Below are positions 26,107 to 35,429 of a stretch of DNA of 64,000 nt, piece after piece (the first letter of the stretch is position 1; each line of letters opens with the position of its first letter). Origin of the DNA: Cochlodiniinecator piscidefendens (GTDB lineage: Bacteria; Pseudomonadota; Alphaproteobacteria; Rhodobacterales; Rhodobacteraceae). Both the position numbers and the translations under genes were made by a program. The notes under the pieces are model-generated. The model searched no databases, had not been told where the DNA came from, and saw nothing but the letters and a program-made list of their open reading frames with translations. The stretch covers positions 348,804 through 412,803 of the forward strand of contig NZ_JAAOIE010000003.1 of assembly GCF_011326755.1 (NCBI RefSeq), read 5' to 3'.

Positions 26107-26133
26107 AAACGGGCGGTGTTTTGCCGCCCGTTT
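26107..26133 (+). terminator. Rho-independent terminator after the BCCT gene
   Basis: A 10-bp stem AAACGGGCGG / CCGCCCGTTT with a 7-base loop is followed by a short T-rich stretch. It ends the catabolic operon 20-40 bp after the BCCT stop, so the following dehydrogenase gene is either expressed by readthrough or from its own signals. Confidence 0.85.
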
Positions 26134-26154
26134 CTTATTGACCGGAGACCACCC

Positions 26155-27603
26155 ATGCTAAATTTGAACCGCAAAGAACTGCTGACCGAAAACGCCTATG
26201 TCAATGGCGTATGGCATTCCTCTACTGCCCGTTTTGAGGTGCAGAACCCCGCGACTGGGCAGGTTTTGGCCTCTGTTACAGATTGCACGATCGCGGATGT
26301 AAACAACGCAATCGATGCGGCCGAAGTTGCACAAAAAGAATGGGCATCTCGTACCGGAAAAGAACGCGCCGCGATTTTGCACCGTTGGTATGAACTGATG
26401 GTCGAAAACGCCGATGATTTGGCCGCGATCCTGACTGCAGAAATGGGCAAACCACTGGCTGAGGCCAAAGGTGAAATCATGTACGGAGCAAGCTTCATCG
26501 AGTGGTTTGCCGAAGAAGCAAAGCGAATTTATGGCGACACAATACCGGGTCATCAGCGTGACAAACGTATCCTCGTTTTGAAACAGCCAATCGGGGTTGT
26601 TGGCGCAATCACTCCTTGGAATTTTCCAAATGCGATGATCACCCGCAAAGCGGCCCCTGCATTGGCTGCGGGGTGTTCGATGGTTGTGCGTCCGGCCAGC
26701 GAAACGCCATTGTCAGCCCTTGCAATGACCGTCCTGGCCGAAGAAGCGGGCATTCCGGCCGGGGTGTTTTCTGTATTGCCGTCAACGGACAGTGTTGGGG
26801 TTGGCAAAGCCTTCTGTGACAGTCCTATTATGCGTAAGATCAGCTTTACCGGGTCAACCCGCGTGGGCAAGATTTTGATGCAGCAAGGTGCCGCTCAGGT
26901 GAAGAAACTGTCATTGGAACTTGGTGGCAATGCGCCATTTATCGTGTTTGACGATGCTGATCTTGATGCCGCTGTCGAAGGCGCGATGATTTCGAAGTTC
27001 CGCAATGCCGGTCAGACCTGCGTGTGTTCAAACCGCATCTACGTCCAAGATGGGGTCTATGACGCGTTTGTTGAAAAACTCTCTGTGGCGGTAAAGGCAT
27101 TGGCCGTGGGCGATGGCGCGCAGGACGGCGTGGCGATTGGTCCGCTGATCACCCCCGCTGCCGTGGCAAAGGTGCAGGAACATATCGAAGACGCAACCTC
27201 CAAGGGCGCAACGATCGCCACCGGCGGCGCAGCGCATGACTTGGGCGGAACGTTTTTTCAACCAACTCTGATTGCGGGCGTCACAGCGGATATGGCTGTA
27301 GCCAAAGAGGAAACATTCGGCCCATTGGCGCCTGTGTTCCGCTTCTCCACCACTGACGAAGTGCTCGCTGCTGCGAATGACACAGAATTTGGCCTAGCGT
27401 CATATTTTTACAGCAATGATCTGAAACGTGTTTGGCAGATGATGGAAGGCCTAGAATACGGCATGGTTGGCGTAAACACTGGCCTGATTTCGACCGAAGT
27501 CGCGCCGTTTGGTGGTGTCAAAGAAAGCGGGCAAGGCCGCGAAGGGTCAAAATACGGTATCGAGGATTACCTCGAAATCAAATACTGCTGCATGAGTATT
27601 TAA
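26155..27603 (+). CDS. gabD: NAD(P)-dependent succinate-semialdehyde dehydrogenase
   Basis: The 482-residue aldehyde dehydrogenase matches GabD: ITPWNFPNAMITRK, FTGSTRVGK, catalytic Glu in LELGGNAP and Cys in NAGQTCVCSNR. It oxidises succinate semialdehyde to succinate, the last step of trigonelline breakdown (TgnE role) as well as of GABA catabolism. ATG 26155 has GGAGA upstream; the frame start at 26116 falls within the preceding terminator. It is bounded by terminators on both sides. Confidence 0.92.
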   Translation: MLNLNRKELLTENAYVNGVWHSSTARFEVQNPATGQVLASVTDCTIADVNNAIDAAEVAQKEWASRTGKERAAILHRWYELMVENADDLAAILTAEMGKPLAEAKGEIMYGASFIEWFAEEAKRIYGDTIPGHQRDKRILVLKQPIGVVGAITPWNFPNAMITRKAAPALAAGCSMVVRPASETPLSALAMTVLAEEAGIPAGVFSVLPSTDSVGVGKAFCDSPIMRKISFTGSTRVGKILMQQGAAQVKKLSLELGGNAPFIVFDDADLDAAVEGAMISKFRNAGQTCVCSNRIYVQDGVYDAFVEKLSVAVKALAVGDGAQDGVAIGPLITPAAVAKVQEHIEDATSKGATIATGGAAHDLGGTFFQPTLIAGVTADMAVAKEETFGPLAPVFRFSTTDEVLAAANDTEFGLASYFYSNDLKRVWQMMEGLEYGMVGVNTGLISTEVAPFGGVKESGQGREGSKYGIEDYLEIKYCCMSI

Positions 27604-27610
27604 TACGACG

Positions 27611-27636
27611 GAAAGGGCGCTCTTGAGCGCCCTTTC
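27611..27636 (+). terminator. Rho-independent terminator after gabD
   Basis: A near-perfect stem GAAAGGGCGCTC / GAGCGCCCTTTC followed by TTTT lies 8 bp after the gabD stop. The same structure can also serve the oppositely oriented 68-aa gene ending at 27648. Confidence 0.88.
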
Positions 27637-27647
27637 TTTTGCGACCT

Positions 27648-27854
27648 CTACGATGTGTGGCAGGCGTTTGAGCAGTAGTAACAACCATTCGATTTGGAAT
27701 AGTGTTTCTTTGCTTCTGTTACTGCAGGTCTACATGAAGCGTGATCGCCTAAATAGATCCGGTTTGTTGTAAAAGGCATATGTGAACATCCGTCTTTGTG
27801 GACTTCATGATCGCCATTCGCTTGTTGATTTTTGTTTACGTAATATCGTGCCAT
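27648..27854 (-). CDS. Small Cys/His-rich conserved hypothetical protein
   Basis: The 68-residue protein (MARYYVNKNQQANGDHEVH...) has a striking pattern of HEVHKDGCSHMP, IYLGDHASC, AVTEAKKHY and a terminal GCYYCSNACH. The spaced cysteines and histidines suggest metal binding or a small compact fold. Proteins with this layout are widespread as hypotheticals, to my recollection, but no function is known. It stands alone, transcribed leftward toward the gabD terminator. Confidence 0.8.
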   Translation of the reverse strand: MARYYVNKNQQANGDHEVHKDGCSHMPFTTNRIYLGDHASCRPAVTEAKKHYSKSNGCYYCSNACHTS

Positions 27855-28060
27855 TTATTTATCCTTTACTGGTAAAACCGGTTTGTACATCGACCCGATT
27901 AGGAAACTTGTGTTTGTGTGAGTGTTCACTTTTGTTCCATATTCACGAAATTGTGATGACGGGTGGGAATTTCAAGGCTGTTTCTAATAAAATTTAAATT
28001 TTATGAAATTTATTGTTTATTTTCAGTAAATTTTATCTTCGGGAGATCTACTTGAAAGTC

Positions 28061-28101
28061 GACAAAAGAAAAGCGCCCCGGAGGGCGCTTTTCTTTTGTC
28101 G
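28061..28101 (-). terminator. Terminator after carB: 19-bp perfect inverted repeat
   Basis: CGACAAAAGAAAAGCGCCC and its exact reverse complement flank a 3-base loop. Read leftward it is a GC stem with a T-rich 3' arm, lying 15 bp after the carB stop, so it should terminate carB. The perfect symmetry also allows it to work in the other direction. Confidence 0.85.
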
Positions 28102-28115
28102 GTGGTCTTTGGATT

Positions 28116-31100
28116 TTAGCCCTGCAAGCTGCGCACGCCGAGTTCTTCTTCGGCTTGGGCTTTGATCGCCAAGGCGGCCGCGTGGGAGGCGGCGGCGGTG
28201 GTGAAGTAGGGGATTTTATCCATCAAGGCGACGGCGCGGATGTCGCGGCTATCTTCAACCGCTTGGGCGCCTTCGGTGGTGTTCATCACCAGTTGGATTT
28301 CACCGTTTTTCAGGTGATCCACGATGTTTGGGCGGCCTTCATAGACTTTGTTCACCACCTCACACTCCACGCCGTTTTCCTGCAGGAATGTCGCGGTGCC
28401 GCCGGTGGACACAACAGTAAAGCCCTGATCGCAGAGGGTTTTTGCGGCCTCGATGATCATCGGGGTTTTGTCGCTGTCTTTGACGGACACGAAGGCGCGG
28501 CCAGTGCGGGGCAGGATCATGCCAGCGCCCATTTGCGCCTTTAGGAATGCGCGTGGGAAGGAGCGATCCCAGCCCATGACTTCGCCGGTGGAGCGCATTT
28601 CTGGCCCAAGGATCGTATCAACGCCGGGGAAGCGGTTGAAGGGCAGCACGGCCTCTTTCACGGAAAACCACGGCATTTGTTCGGGGTCCATCAGGCGCAT
28701 TGGATCGCCCATTGGTTCGGGCAGGCCTTTGGCGGCGTCTTTGGGGTAAGGCGCGCGTTTTGGGAAGTTTGACAGCGGTTCACCGGCCATGACACGCGCG
28801 GCAATTGAGGCGATCGCGCTGTCGGTGGATTTCGCCACAAACGGCACGGTGCGCGAGGCGCGTGGGTTGACTTCGATCAGGTAGATGTCGCCGTCTTTCT
28901 CCGCGAATTGCACGTTCATCAGGCCAACGACGTTCAGGGCGAGGGCGAGGGCCTTTGTCTGGTTCTTCAGCTCTGTGATCGTGTCCTCAGAGAGGGAATA
29001 GGGCGGCAGGGAACAGGCGGAGTCACCGGAGTGAACACCGGCCTCTTCGATGTGCTGCATGATGCCAGCGACGTGGACCTCTTTGCCGTCGCAGATCGCG
29101 TCGACGTCCATCTCAACCGCGCCAGAGAGGTAGCTGTCGAGCAGAACCGGGCTGTCACCAGAGACGACCACGGCCTCTTTGATGTAGCGTTCAAGCTGGG
29201 CCATGTCGCGCACGATTTCCATGGCGCGGCCCCCCAGAACGTAGGATGGGCGAATGACCAGCGGGAAACCGATGTCTTCGGCGATTTCGAGCGCTTGGGC
29301 GTCGGTGGAGGCGATGCCGTTGCGGGGCTGTTTCAGGCCCAACTCATTCACAAGCGCCTGGAAGCGTTCGCGGTCTTCGGCAAGGTCAATCGCGTCAGGT
29401 GTGGTGCCGAGGATCGGAATGCCGGCCTCTTCCAACGCGTTGGCGAGTTTCAGTGGGGTTTGGCCGCCGAACTGAACAATTACGCCGTGCAGGGTGCCGT
29501 TTTCCTGTTCAACACGCAGGATTTCCATCACGTGTTCATAGGTTAGCGGTTCAAAGTATAGGCGGTCTGAGGTGTCGTAATCGGTTGAAACCGTTTCAGG
29601 GTTACAGTTGATCATGATGGTTTCGTAGCCTTGCTCTGTCAGCGCATAACAGGCGTGGCAGCAGCAGTAGTCAAATTCGATCCCTTGGCCGATCCGGTTT
29701 GGACCACCGCCCAAGATGACGACTTTTTTCTTATCAGAGGGGCGCGCTTCGCATTCGACGTCGCCCATCATTGGGGCCTCATAAGTGGAATACATGTAAG
29801 GCGTCTGGGCCTCAAATTCCGCAGCACAGGTGTCGATGCGTTTAAAGACCGCGTTCACACCAACAGAGGTCCGTGCGCGGCGCACGTCGTTTTCAGATTT
29901 ACCTGAAAGAATGGCAAGACGCGCATCGGTAAAGCCGAGCATTTTCAGCGCGCGCATCCCGCGTTCGTCCGCAGGCAGGCCGTTTGATTGAACGTCAGCC
30001 TCAGCATCAACGATTTCGCGGATACGATCGAGGAACCACGGGTCAAATTTGGTGACGCCGTGGATTTCATCATTGGTCAGACCTTCGCGCATGGCTTGCG
30101 CAATGGTGCGCATACGGTCTGGCGTCTGGGCGCTGATCGCTTTGATCACAGCTGATTTTTCTGGCGCACCGTCGATTTCAACTTCGTCAAAGCCGGTGAG
30201 ACCGGATTCCATTGAGGCAAGTGCCTTTTGCAGGCTTTCGTGAATGGTACGGCCAATGGCCATGGTTTCACCGACGGATTTCATTGCGGTGGTGAGGTGT
30301 GGTTCAGAGCCCGGGAATTTTTCAAAGGCGAATTTTGGGATCTTGGTGACAACATAGTCAATGGTCGGTTCAAACGACGCCGGGGTGACTTTGGTGATGT
30401 CATTGTCGAGTTCATCAAGCGTGAAACCCACCGCCAGTTTGGCCGCGATTTTCGCGATTGGGAAACCAGTTGCCTTTGACGCTAGCGCGGAGGAGCGCGA
30501 CACGCGCGGGTTCATTTCAATAACGATCATCCGACCGTCAGCCGGGTTAACGGCCCATTGAACATTGGAGCCACCGGTTTCAACACCGATTTCGCGCAGC
30601 ACTGCAATAGAAGCAGAGCGCATGGCCTGATATTCTTTGTCAGTGAGCGTAAGCGCCGGGGCAACGGTGATAGAGTCACCGGTGTGCACGCCCATTGGGT
30701 CAATGTTTTCGATGGAACAGACGATAATGGCGTTGTCAGCGGTGTCGCGCACAACTTCCATTTCGTATTCTTTCCAACCCAACAGAGATTCATCAACGAG
30801 GATCTGATTGACCGGAGAGGCGTCCATGCCTGTGCGGCAGAAGTGAATGTAATCTTCGCGGTTATAAGCCACACCGCCGCCGGTGCCACCCATGGTGAAG
30901 GCGGGGCGAATAATGGCTGGCAGGCCCACATCTTCGAGTTCTTGCAGTGCGAGGCGCACGCCTTCTTCTAGGTCAGCAGAGCCATCATCGTTTTTCGGGG
31001 CAGTCACGATGGCAGCGCGGGGGTTTTCAATGCCGAGGCGATCCATGGCTTCGCGGAAGAGTTTGCGGTCTTCGGCCATTTCAATCGCGTCACGGGTTGC

Positions 31101-31451
31101 GCCGATCATTTCAACGCCAAATTTTTCCAAGACACCCATTTCTTCGAGCGCGAGAGAGGTGTTGAGGCCGGTTTGACCACCCATCGTTGGCAGCAGCGCG
31201 TCTGGGCGTTCTTTTTCAATGATCTTTGCGACCATTTCAGGTGTGATTGGTTCGATATAGGTTGCGTCGGCAAGGCCCGGATCGGTCATAATCGTCGCTG
31301 GGTTTGAGTTGACGAGGATGATGCGATAGCCTTCTTCGCGAAGGGCCTTACAGGCTTGAGCGCCGGAATAGTCAAATTCGCAGGCTTGCCCAATCACAAT
31401 TGGCCCCGCGCCGATGATCATAATTGATTTGATGTCGGTTCTTTTTGGCAT
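28116..31451 (-). CDS. carB: Carbamoyl-phosphate synthase large subunit
   Basis: This 1111-residue protein is the synthetase subunit that makes carbamoyl phosphate from ammonia, bicarbonate and two ATP for pyrimidines and arginine. Both ATP-grasp halves are present: [21 protein letters not shown] at the start, and [21 protein letters not shown] near residue 570. A C-terminal MGS-like allosteric domain follows ([20 protein letters not shown] onward). ATG 31451 gives the normal MPKRTDIKS start; the upstream codon at 31466 adds only five residues. carA is not adjacent. Confidence 0.97.
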   Translation of the reverse strand: MPKRTDIKSIMIIGAGPIVIGQACEFDYSGAQACKALREEGYRIILVNSNPATIMTDPGLADATYIEPITPEMVAKIIEKERPDALLPTMGGQTGLNTSLALEEMGVLEKFGVEMIGATRDAIEMAEDRKLFREAMDRLGIENPRAAIVTAPKNDDGSADLEEGVRLALQELEDVGLPAIIRPAFTMGGTGGGVAYNREDYIHFCRTGMDASPVNQILVDESLLGWKEYEMEVVRDTADNAIIVCSIENIDPMGVHTGDSITVAPALTLTDKEYQAMRSASIAVLREIGVETGGSNVQWAVNPADGRMIVIEMNPRVSRSSALASKATGFPIAKIAAKLAVGFTLDELDNDITKVTPASFEPTIDYVVTKIPKFAFEKFPGSEPHLTTAMKSVGETMAIGRTIHESLQKALASMESGLTGFDEVEIDGAPEKSAVIKAISAQTPDRMRTIAQAMREGLTNDEIHGVTKFDPWFLDRIREIVDAEADVQSNGLPADERGMRALKMLGFTDARLAILSGKSENDVRRARTSVGVNAVFKRIDTCAAEFEAQTPYMYSTYEAPMMGDVECEARPSDKKKVVILGGGPNRIGQGIEFDYCCCHACYALTEQGYETIMINCNPETVSTDYDTSDRLYFEPLTYEHVMEILRVEQENGTLHGVIVQFGGQTPLKLANALEEAGIPILGTTPDAIDLAEDRERFQALVNELGLKQPRNGIASTDAQALEIAEDIGFPLVIRPSYVLGGRAMEIVRDMAQLERYIKEAVVVSGDSPVLLDSYLSGAVEMDVDAICDGKEVHVAGIMQHIEEAGVHSGDSACSLPPYSLSEDTITELKNQTKALALALNVVGLMNVQFAEKDGDIYLIEVNPRASRTVPFVAKSTDSAIASIAARVMAGEPLSNFPKRAPYPKDAAKGLPEPMGDPMRLMDPEQMPWFSVKEAVLPFNRFPGVDTILGPEMRSTGEVMGWDRSFPRAFLKAQMGAGMILPRTGRAFVSVKDSDKTPMIIEAAKTLCDQGFTVVSTGGTATFLQENGVECEVVNKVYEGRPNIVDHLKNGEIQLVMNTTEGAQAVEDSRDIRAVALMDKIPYFTTAAASHAAALAIKAQAEEELGVRSLQG

Positions 31452-31624
31452 GATTCCGGCCCCCATATGCGCAAATTGTCGTGGGTTATAGACAGCGCGG
31501 TCAAAGGTTCAAGCCCGAAACCGCCGGAAGGACAGATTGTCCTGATTTTATTCGCCCACTGTGGTGTTGCTGGTGCTTTAGCATGAAGTTTGCGGGTCTG
31601 CAGTTTTTTCTTTGGGGCGACGCA

Positions 31625-31652
31625 AAAAGGCCGGGGCTGCGCCCGGCCTTTT
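31625..31652 (-). terminator. Terminator after the ALDH7-type gene
   Basis: A stem AAAAGGCCGGG / CCCGGCCTTTT with a 6-base loop lies about 45 bp beyond the stop of the leftward dehydrogenase gene. Read on the minus strand the 3' arm ends in CCTTTTT. Confidence 0.8.
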
Positions 31653-31696
31653 CCCGCCACGGTTTGCGCGCCCTTTCGGGCACGCGGCGGTCGCGT

Positions 31697-33217
31697 CTAG
31701 CTGATGTCGAAAGACACACCTTGGGCCAAAGGCAGATCGCGGGAGTAGTTTATCGTATTGGTGGCGCGGCGCATGTAGGCCTTCCAGGCGTCAGAGCCGC
31801 TTTCGCGACCGCCGCCGGTTTCTTTTTCGCCGCCAAAGGCCCCACCGATTTCAGCGCCGGATGTGCCGATGTTGACGTTGGCAATGCCGCAGTCAGACCC
31901 AGCGGCGGACATGAACTGTTCGGCCTCACGCACATCGAGGGTGAAGATGGTGGATGAGAGGCCCGCGCCGACAGCGTTTTGCAGTTCAATCGCGTCGTCG
32001 AGATCGGTGTAGCGCATCACATAGAGGATCGGGGCGAAGGTTTCTTCGCAGACGATGCCGTCGTGGGTTGGCATTTCGACCACGGCGGGACGGCGGTAAA
32101 AGGCGTCTGGATAGCCCGCGTCGATTTTTTCGCCACCAACGACAGTGCCGCCTGCTGCTTTGGCTGCGTCAAGGGCGGCGACCATTGCGCGGTCAGAGCG
32201 TTCGTCGATCAGCGGGCCAACAAGGGAGTCGGTGTTGAGCGGTGAGCCAATAGAGACAGATTTATATGCGGCCTGAAGACGGGGCACGAAGGTGTCATAG
32301 ATGCTGTCATGGACAAAGGTGCGACGTTGGGAGGTGCAGCGTTGACCTGCGGTGCCCATCGCGCCAAAAGCAATCGCGGCGAGCGCCATGTCCTGATCAG
32401 CAGAGGGGCAGACGATACCGGCGTTGTTGCCGCCAAGTTCAAGGATGGATTTGCCAAAACGCGCAGCGACACGTGGGCCAACTTCGCGGCCCATACGGGT
32501 GGAGCCAGTGGCGGAGATGACGGGGACTTTGGGGTGGTCAACGAGAACCTCACCCACATCGCGATCCCCGATCAAGAGAGTGTGGAGGCCAGCAGGTGCG
32601 TCGCCAAAGCGGGCGATGGCGCGGTCTAGCACGGCTGCACAGGCAAGAGAGATCAGCGGTGTTTTTTCAGACGGTTTCCAGATCACGGGGTTGCCGCAAA
32701 CGATGGCGAGAGCTGAGTTCCAGCTCCAGACGGCGGCGGGGAAGTTGAAGGCGGAGATCACGCCAACGGGGCCGACCGGGTGCCACTGTTCCATCATACG
32801 GTGACCGGGGCGTTCGGTTGAGATGGTCAAGCCATAAAGTTGGCGCGACAGACCGACAGCGAAATCGCAGATGTCGATCATTTCTTGAATTTCGCCGAGG
32901 CCCTCGGACGGGATTTTACCAACTTCGATTGAGATAATGCGACCTAGGTCTTCTTTGGCTGTTCGGAGTTCTTCGCCGAGAAGGCGGACAAGTTCACCGC
33001 GGCGCGGGGCGGGAACGGTGCGCCATGCCTTAAAGGCAGTGGCTGATTTTTCGATTTCGGCCTTGGCCTGATCCGCCGTCATTTCGTTGACTTGGGCGAT
33101 GGTTTCGCCTGTGACCGGGCTTTTGATCACGGTATCGCCTGCGGTGTAGGCAGAAGGAGCGACGCCGAGGCGGGTTAAGATGTCTTTGATTTCAGCAGCG
33201 GCTGTTGGGGCTGACAT
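31697..33217 (-). CDS. ALDH7-type L-aminoadipate-semialdehyde dehydrogenase
   Basis: The 506-residue protein matches the ALDH7/AmaB group (antiquitin-like): ISAFNFPAAVWSWNSALA, Glu in LELGGNNA, Cys in GTAGQRCTSQRR and the GGAFGGEKETGGGRESGSDAW tail region. These enzymes oxidise alpha-aminoadipate semialdehyde to aminoadipate in lysine degradation. The neighbouring saccharopine dehydrogenase, aminotransferase and glutaryl-CoA dehydrogenase support that role. It starts at ATG 33217 with AAGGAT. A LysR gene lies upstream on the same strand. Confidence 0.88.
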   Translation of the reverse strand: MSAPTAAAEIKDILTRLGVAPSAYTAGDTVIKSPVTGETIAQVNEMTADQAKAEIEKSATAFKAWRTVPAPRRGELVRLLGEELRTAKEDLGRIISIEVGKIPSEGLGEIQEMIDICDFAVGLSRQLYGLTISTERPGHRMMEQWHPVGPVGVISAFNFPAAVWSWNSALAIVCGNPVIWKPSEKTPLISLACAAVLDRAIARFGDAPAGLHTLLIGDRDVGEVLVDHPKVPVISATGSTRMGREVGPRVAARFGKSILELGGNNAGIVCPSADQDMALAAIAFGAMGTAGQRCTSQRRTFVHDSIYDTFVPRLQAAYKSVSIGSPLNTDSLVGPLIDERSDRAMVAALDAAKAAGGTVVGGEKIDAGYPDAFYRRPAVVEMPTHDGIVCEETFAPILYVMRYTDLDDAIELQNAVGAGLSSTIFTLDVREAEQFMSAAGSDCGIANVNIGTSGAEIGGAFGGEKETGGGRESGSDAWKAYMRRATNTINYSRDLPLAQGVSFDIS

Positions 33218-33325
33218 GGGATATCCTTTGATCTAGGCGCAGAAGGAACGGCGCGTTTGATCCAAGGATAAGCTGAATTTGCCTTCGTGAATATTTACTA
33301 ATCTTGGGTTATTGGTTCGTATAAC

Positions 33326-34231
33326 TCATTTAGGGCGGCGGGATACTTTGGTTTTGATCCAGCGGGCAAAGGCGTGCGTCATGGGGTTAGAGGCCCCGGC
33401 AGGTGTGACGAGATAGTAGGCATTGTTGGTGATCAACGGGGTGTCGGCCAAAGTGACAAGGCTGCCTTGGGTCAGTTCATCCTCAACGAGGTAGTGCGGG
33501 ACAAGCGCGGAGCCTAGGCCAGCGGTTGCGGCGGCGATGGTCATTGACAGTTGGTCGTAGATTTTGCCGCGCGGCGGATGGGATGTGGTGTGGCCCATGA
33601 GGCGAAACCAATCGGCCCAATAGGTGGGACGGTTTTCTTCGTGCAAGAGCGGGGCGGCGGCGATGCTCGCGGGATCAGACAGGCTGTGTTTCTCGCGAAA
33701 ATCAGGCGCGCAGACGGCATATATTTCTTGCGAGCAGAGTTTGCTCATTTGCGTGTCGGGCCAATCGTCGACGCCGTAGTGAATGGCAAGGTCAAAGCGT
33801 TCTTCGTCAAAGTTAAACGGTTTGGTACGGGCTGACAGGCTGATTTCTAGACCGGGATGCAGGGCCTCAAATTCTGACAGGCGGGGGATCAACCAGCGCG
33901 AGGCAAAAGAGGCAATAGTTGCGACACGCAGGGATTTTTTCTGATTGCCTGCAGCGACGGCGCGGGTCACGGTTTGTTTCAGGCGTTCTAGATCAACGGC
34001 GAGATCGTCGGCAAAGCCGGACCCTGCGTCCGTTAAGGCCACGCGACGACCGTTGCGGCGGAACAGGGAAAAGCCAAGCATGGCCTCTAGATCTTTGACC
34101 TGACGGCTGACAGCGCTTTGGGTGAGGTGCAGTTCTTCGGCGGCGAGGGTAAAGCTGCCGTGGCGCGCGGCGGATTCAAAGGCGCGTAAAGCAGCAAAGG
34201 ATGGAATGGGCGTGTAGGTGGATTTTGACAT
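33326..34231 (-). CDS. LysR family transcriptional regulator (lysine locus, copy 1)
   Basis: The 301-residue protein has a LysR winged helix (FAALRAFESAARHGSFTLAAEEL, TQSAVSRQVKDLEAMLG) and a substrate-binding domain. It is of the GcvA type (short SxxL-rich linker, IHYGVDDWPDTQ). It is divergent from saccharopine dehydrogenase and precedes the ALDH7-type gene, so it probably controls one or both. It resembles the second LysR at 35430, especially in the IHxGxxDWP segment and a C-terminal AYYLV motif. Confidence 0.92.
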   Translation of the reverse strand: MSKSTYTPIPSFAALRAFESAARHGSFTLAAEELHLTQSAVSRQVKDLEAMLGFSLFRRNGRRVALTDAGSGFADDLAVDLERLKQTVTRAVAAGNQKKSLRVATIASFASRWLIPRLSEFEALHPGLEISLSARTKPFNFDEERFDLAIHYGVDDWPDTQMSKLCSQEIYAVCAPDFREKHSLSDPASIAAAPLLHEENRPTYWADWFRLMGHTTSHPPRGKIYDQLSMTIAAATAGLGSALVPHYLVEDELTQGSLVTLADTPLITNNAYYLVTPAGASNPMTHAFARWIKTKVSRRPK

Positions 34232-34330
34232 TTATCATTCCTTTCCCTCATGAATGCAGGCTTATTTAGTGATTTTTACCACTGTAAGCAATTGCTATTC
34301 TAAGGGCAAAGAAAGACGGGGAGAAAAGTC

Positions 34331-35389
34331 TTGGATAGCATTATCGTTTTGGGTTTGGGCAAGGTCGGGACGCTGGCGGCGACATTGTTGCATGAAGCCG
34401 GGTTTAAGGTGACTGGCGTTGATCTGAACGTGGAAGGGCGTGATTTTCCCTTTGATACTCAGGCAGTTGACGTGAGTTCACCTTCAGCGCTGGGCGCTGT
34501 GTTTGCGACGACGGATGCGGTTTTATCCTGCTTGCCGTATCATTTGAATGTGGGCGTTGCGAGTGAGGCGCATGCAGCGGGCATACATTACTTTGACCTG
34601 ACTGAGGACGTGCCGACGACTCAGGCGATTATAGAGATGTCAAAAACCGCCAAAGGGCTGATGGCGCCGCAATGTGGGCTTGCACCGGGATTTGTCGGGA
34701 TTGTTGGGGCGGATTTGATTGCCAAATTTGATGAATGCCGGTCGTGTCGCATGCGTGTTGGCGCGTTGCCGCAGAACCCAACCGGGTTAATGGGCTATGC
34801 GTTTAACTGGTCGCCCGAAGGTGTGGTGAACGAATACCTAAACGATTGCGAAGTTATTGAGGGGGGCGAACGCAAGTGGGTTTCCCCGATGGAATGGCAT
34901 GAAACGCTTTATATCGATGGGGTGAAACTGGAGGCCTTCACGACCTCTGGCGGTCTTGGCACCATGTGCGAAACCTATCAGGATAGTGTGGCGAATATTG
35001 ATTACAAAACCATGCGGTATCCCGGCCATATGGATCAGATGAATTTCTTTTTCCATGAGCTGTTGATGCGGGACCACCGCGAAGAGGCGGGGCGGATTTT
35101 GGTCAATGCAAAGCCACCGGTCGAAGATGACGTGGTGTACGTGCATGTCGCGGCCGAAGGGATGATCAACGGTCGTTTGGCCCGCAAAGAATTTGTGCGT
35201 GGCTATCGCCCAATTGAGGTCGCAGGCCAAAGCCGCACCGCGATTGCCTGGACAACGGCGGGGTCTGTTGTTGGAGTGATCGAAATGGTGCGCGATGGCG
35301 TGTTGCCATCACACGGTTTCCTAAAGCAGGAAGACATTCCGCTGGAGGCGTTTCTCGCCACTAAAACTGGCGGATTATACGCGGGTTAA
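34331..35389 (+). CDS. Saccharopine dehydrogenase family protein
   Basis: The 352-residue protein has an N-terminal Rossmann motif VLGLGKVGTLAA and the saccharopine dehydrogenase C-domain pattern APQCGLAPGFVGIVGADL, then SGGLGTMCETY. It corresponds to the glutamate-forming (LYS9-like) activity that splits saccharopine into glutamate and aminoadipate semialdehyde. The lysine-ketoglutarate reductase partner is not seen in the window. The start is TTG 34331 behind GGGGAG. It is divergent from the LysR gene and closed by the hairpin at 35402. Confidence 0.88.
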   Translation: MDSIIVLGLGKVGTLAATLLHEAGFKVTGVDLNVEGRDFPFDTQAVDVSSPSALGAVFATTDAVLSCLPYHLNVGVASEAHAAGIHYFDLTEDVPTTQAIIEMSKTAKGLMAPQCGLAPGFVGIVGADLIAKFDECRSCRMRVGALPQNPTGLMGYAFNWSPEGVVNEYLNDCEVIEGGERKWVSPMEWHETLYIDGVKLEAFTTSGGLGTMCETYQDSVANIDYKTMRYPGHMDQMNFFFHELLMRDHREEAGRILVNAKPPVEDDVVYVHVAAEGMINGRLARKEFVRGYRPIEVAGQSRTAIAWTTAGSVVGVIEMVRDGVLPSHGFLKQEDIPLEAFLATKTGGLYAG

Positions 35390-35401
35390 CTGCGGTAGAT
35401 T

Positions 35402-35429
35402 TGCAAGGGGCGGAGCGTCGCCCCTTGCA
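35402..35429. terminator. Hairpin terminator between convergent genes
   Basis: TGCAAGGGGCG and its exact complement flank a 6-base loop in the 40-bp gap between the ends of the saccharopine dehydrogenase and LysR genes. There is no strong T tract, but position and an 11-bp GC-rich stem suggest shared termination. Confidence 0.6.

Noticed and set aside
28908-29546. 212-residue plus-strand frame inside carB
   Set aside because: It is antisense to the intact carB gene and shows no family features; long antisense frames follow from the GC-rich third positions there.
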